Origin: Methanomassiliicoccus sp.
GTDB taxonomy: Archaea > Thermoplasmatota > Thermoplasmata > Methanomassiliicoccales > Methanomassiliicoccaceae
DNA length: 64,000 nucleotides
Assembly: GCA_012719175.1 (NCBI GenBank)
Contig: JAAYAX010000015.1
Span: forward strand, 1 to 64,000
Direction: 5' to 3'
Below, in pieces: positions 62,970 through 64,000 of this stretch. The translations under genes were made by a program, and so were the position numbers. How positions within the stretch are numbered: the stretch's first letter is position 1; the number at the start of each line of letters is the position of its first letter. Under the pieces are notes generated by a model. That model was given only the letters and a program-made list of their open reading frames with translations. It made no database searches and was not told the DNA's origin.

Positions 62970-64000
62970 CACCCTCCATCCTACTGGGGTCGACGCGGCA
63001 CACCGCCGCGTACTCGCAGCCCCGGGGGCACTTCGCCGGCCCCTTGTTGGGGTGGAACCTCCCGGCACGCATCCCATTAAGGTACGAGGAGATTGATATG
63101 TTGGTCCTCTGGATCATATCCGAGAATCCCTCCTTGTACTTCCTCCTCTCACCGAAGTACGGCCTCAGCTCGTCAACGTGATCGATGTCACCGAAGACGC
63201 CCTTGTGCCCGATGTCGGCCTCGCTCCTCACACCGTAATAAGCTCCGCCGATGCCTCTCATCTCCGGCAGAGCATTCTCCACGGCCTGGATGTATAGGGG
63301 GAGCTGCAGCGCGGTGCCCTTCTCGATCGATGCGACGGAGGGAGCGGACGCCCCGGTCTTGTAATCGATGACGACGAACCTTCCGTCGGGGCAGGCGTCC
63401 ACGCGGTCGATGCGGCATCTGAGCTTCAGGATCTCACCACCGAGGTAGATCTCCACCGGCTCGGGAACCGAGGAGGGGTCCGCGTCATCGTCGATCGGCA
63501 GACCGAACGACAGCTCGAAAAACGTCGGGCACAAGGTGGACATGTTCTTAGTTTCGTTCTCCAGGAACGCCCTCAGCATGCCCTTCCTGCTAGCAGTGCC
63601 GAGGAGATTGTTCCGGAAGGCGTCCCAGGCCGGACCCTGGTAGCTGTACCGGCCGCACTCCTCCTGTCCAATGGCAATTATGCGTGAGGTCATCGTATCA
63701 AGCTCGGCCGATGTGAACCGCGTTCCGCCTTGCTCTCTGAGCTCGGAGTAGAAGCGGCAGGCAATGCGGTGGAAGAGAGTGCCTTTCTCCTGCGGCGTCA
63801 GCTCCGTCTCGATCTCCTCCCTCGGCTGCATTCCCATCACGTAGCTGAGATAGTACTGGAACGGGCAGCGAGCGTACCTCTCCAGGCGGGAGGGCGAGTA
63901 CACGTCCTTCTTGGCGAGCAGCGCGTTCAACTCCGAGATGCAACCCTCGTCGGCGAACACACCGTCGTAGGGATTGTCATAATCGTTCACACGCTCCTGC
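62953..64000 (-). CDS. AddB-like nuclease subunit (partial, N-terminus outside window)
   Basis: The C-terminal ~349 residues of a larger protein; the frame is open to the window edge (a GTG at 63990 is internal). The PD-(D/E)XK core shows CRIDRVDA and VIDYKTG, then LQLPLYIQ. Cysteines in ERYARCPFQYYLSY and CPRGCEYAAVC would ligate a [4Fe-4S] cluster, as in AddB. The stop lies 17 bp inside the AddA-like gene, so the two subunits are translationally coupled. The inactive helicase part expected in full AddB is outside the window. Confidence 0.88.
   Translation of the reverse strand, partial: QERVNDYDNPYDGVFADEGCISELNALLAKKDVYSPSRLERYARCPFQYYLSYVMGMQPREEIETELTPQEKGTLFHRIACRFYSELREQGGTRFTSAELDTMTSRIIAIGQEECGRYSYQGPAWDAFRNNLLGTASRKGMLRAFLENETKNMSTLCPTFFELSFGLPIDDDADPSSVPEPVEIYLGGEILKLRCRIDRVDACPDGRFVVIDYKTGASAPSVASIEKGTALQLPLYIQAVENALPEMRGIGGAYYGVRSEADIGHKGVFGDIDHVDELRPYFGERRKYKEGFSDMIQRTNISISSYLNGMRAGRFHPNKGPAKCPRGCEYAAVCRVDPSRMEGDDVAE

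Overview
The window reads as chromosomal DNA of a GC-rich archaeon, most likely in or near the Methanomassiliicoccales (Thermoplasmata). The grounds are a MEDS-domain sensor, short TATA-led and often apparently leaderless promoters, HTH_10 and winged-helix regulators, a 2-oxoacid:ferredoxin oxidoreductase operon, and PKD, FN3 and thrombospondin-type-3 surface proteins. No methanogenesis marker, rRNA or convincing tRNA lies in the window, so the placement is inferred. I see no insertion sequence, CRISPR array or integrase.

Layout. 1-3.6 kb: a very long coiled-coil MEDS-PAS sensor, open at the left edge, with tandem 21-residue repeats. 3.9-6.3 kb: small metabolic and repair genes (HAD phosphatase, MsrB, flavin reductase-like protein, small winged-helix protein). 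6.3-12.2 kb: carboxylate activation and oxoacid metabolism, namely a ferredoxin/alpha/beta-gamma-fusion oxidoreductase operon, then an XRE-cupin regulator paired with an AMP-forming acyl-CoA synthetase, then an alpha/beta hydrolase. 12.3-23.5 kb: M32 carboxypeptidase, PaaK-like ligase, DUF998 protein, TetR regulator, PNPOx-like protein opposite a cysteine-rich winged-helix regulator, two NifX-like proteins, an HTH_10 regulator, a Kef-type antiporter and a nitroreductase. 23.6-27.7 kb: a 1357-residue nuclease/RNase H-like/SF1 helicase.

27.7-43.6 kb is a sensory and cell-surface island: a PKD-repeat membrane protein, two paralogous REC-PAS-histidine kinases, two membrane-anchored transglutaminase-like proteins with different N-terminal halves, a 7TM hybrid kinase, a three-repeat surface protein, and a REC-PAS-PAS protein that has lost its kinase end. 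44-47.7 kb: a heterodimeric ABC exporter whose two ATPase domains share near-identical DNA.

48-59.6 kb: flavodoxin, gamma-carbonic-anhydrase-like hexapeptide protein, beta-propeller/FN3 surface protein, trehalose-phosphatase, an AT-rich gap with a promoter and a structured RNA candidate, a membrane protein, a Fic AMPylase-like protein convergent with an RmuC-like coiled-coil nuclease candidate, several small membrane or unknown proteins, and a bacterial-looking lipocalin/trans-aconitate methyltransferase pair. 59.7-64 kb: an AddA-like helicase-nuclease overlapping an AddB-like nuclease that runs off the right edge.

The most distinctive items are the 21-residue repeat sensor, the dyad operators at the oxidoreductase and XRE-cupin promoters, the cysteine-rich redox-regulator candidate with its patterned divergent promoter, the sensory/surface island, and the structured RNA candidate near 52.6 kb.
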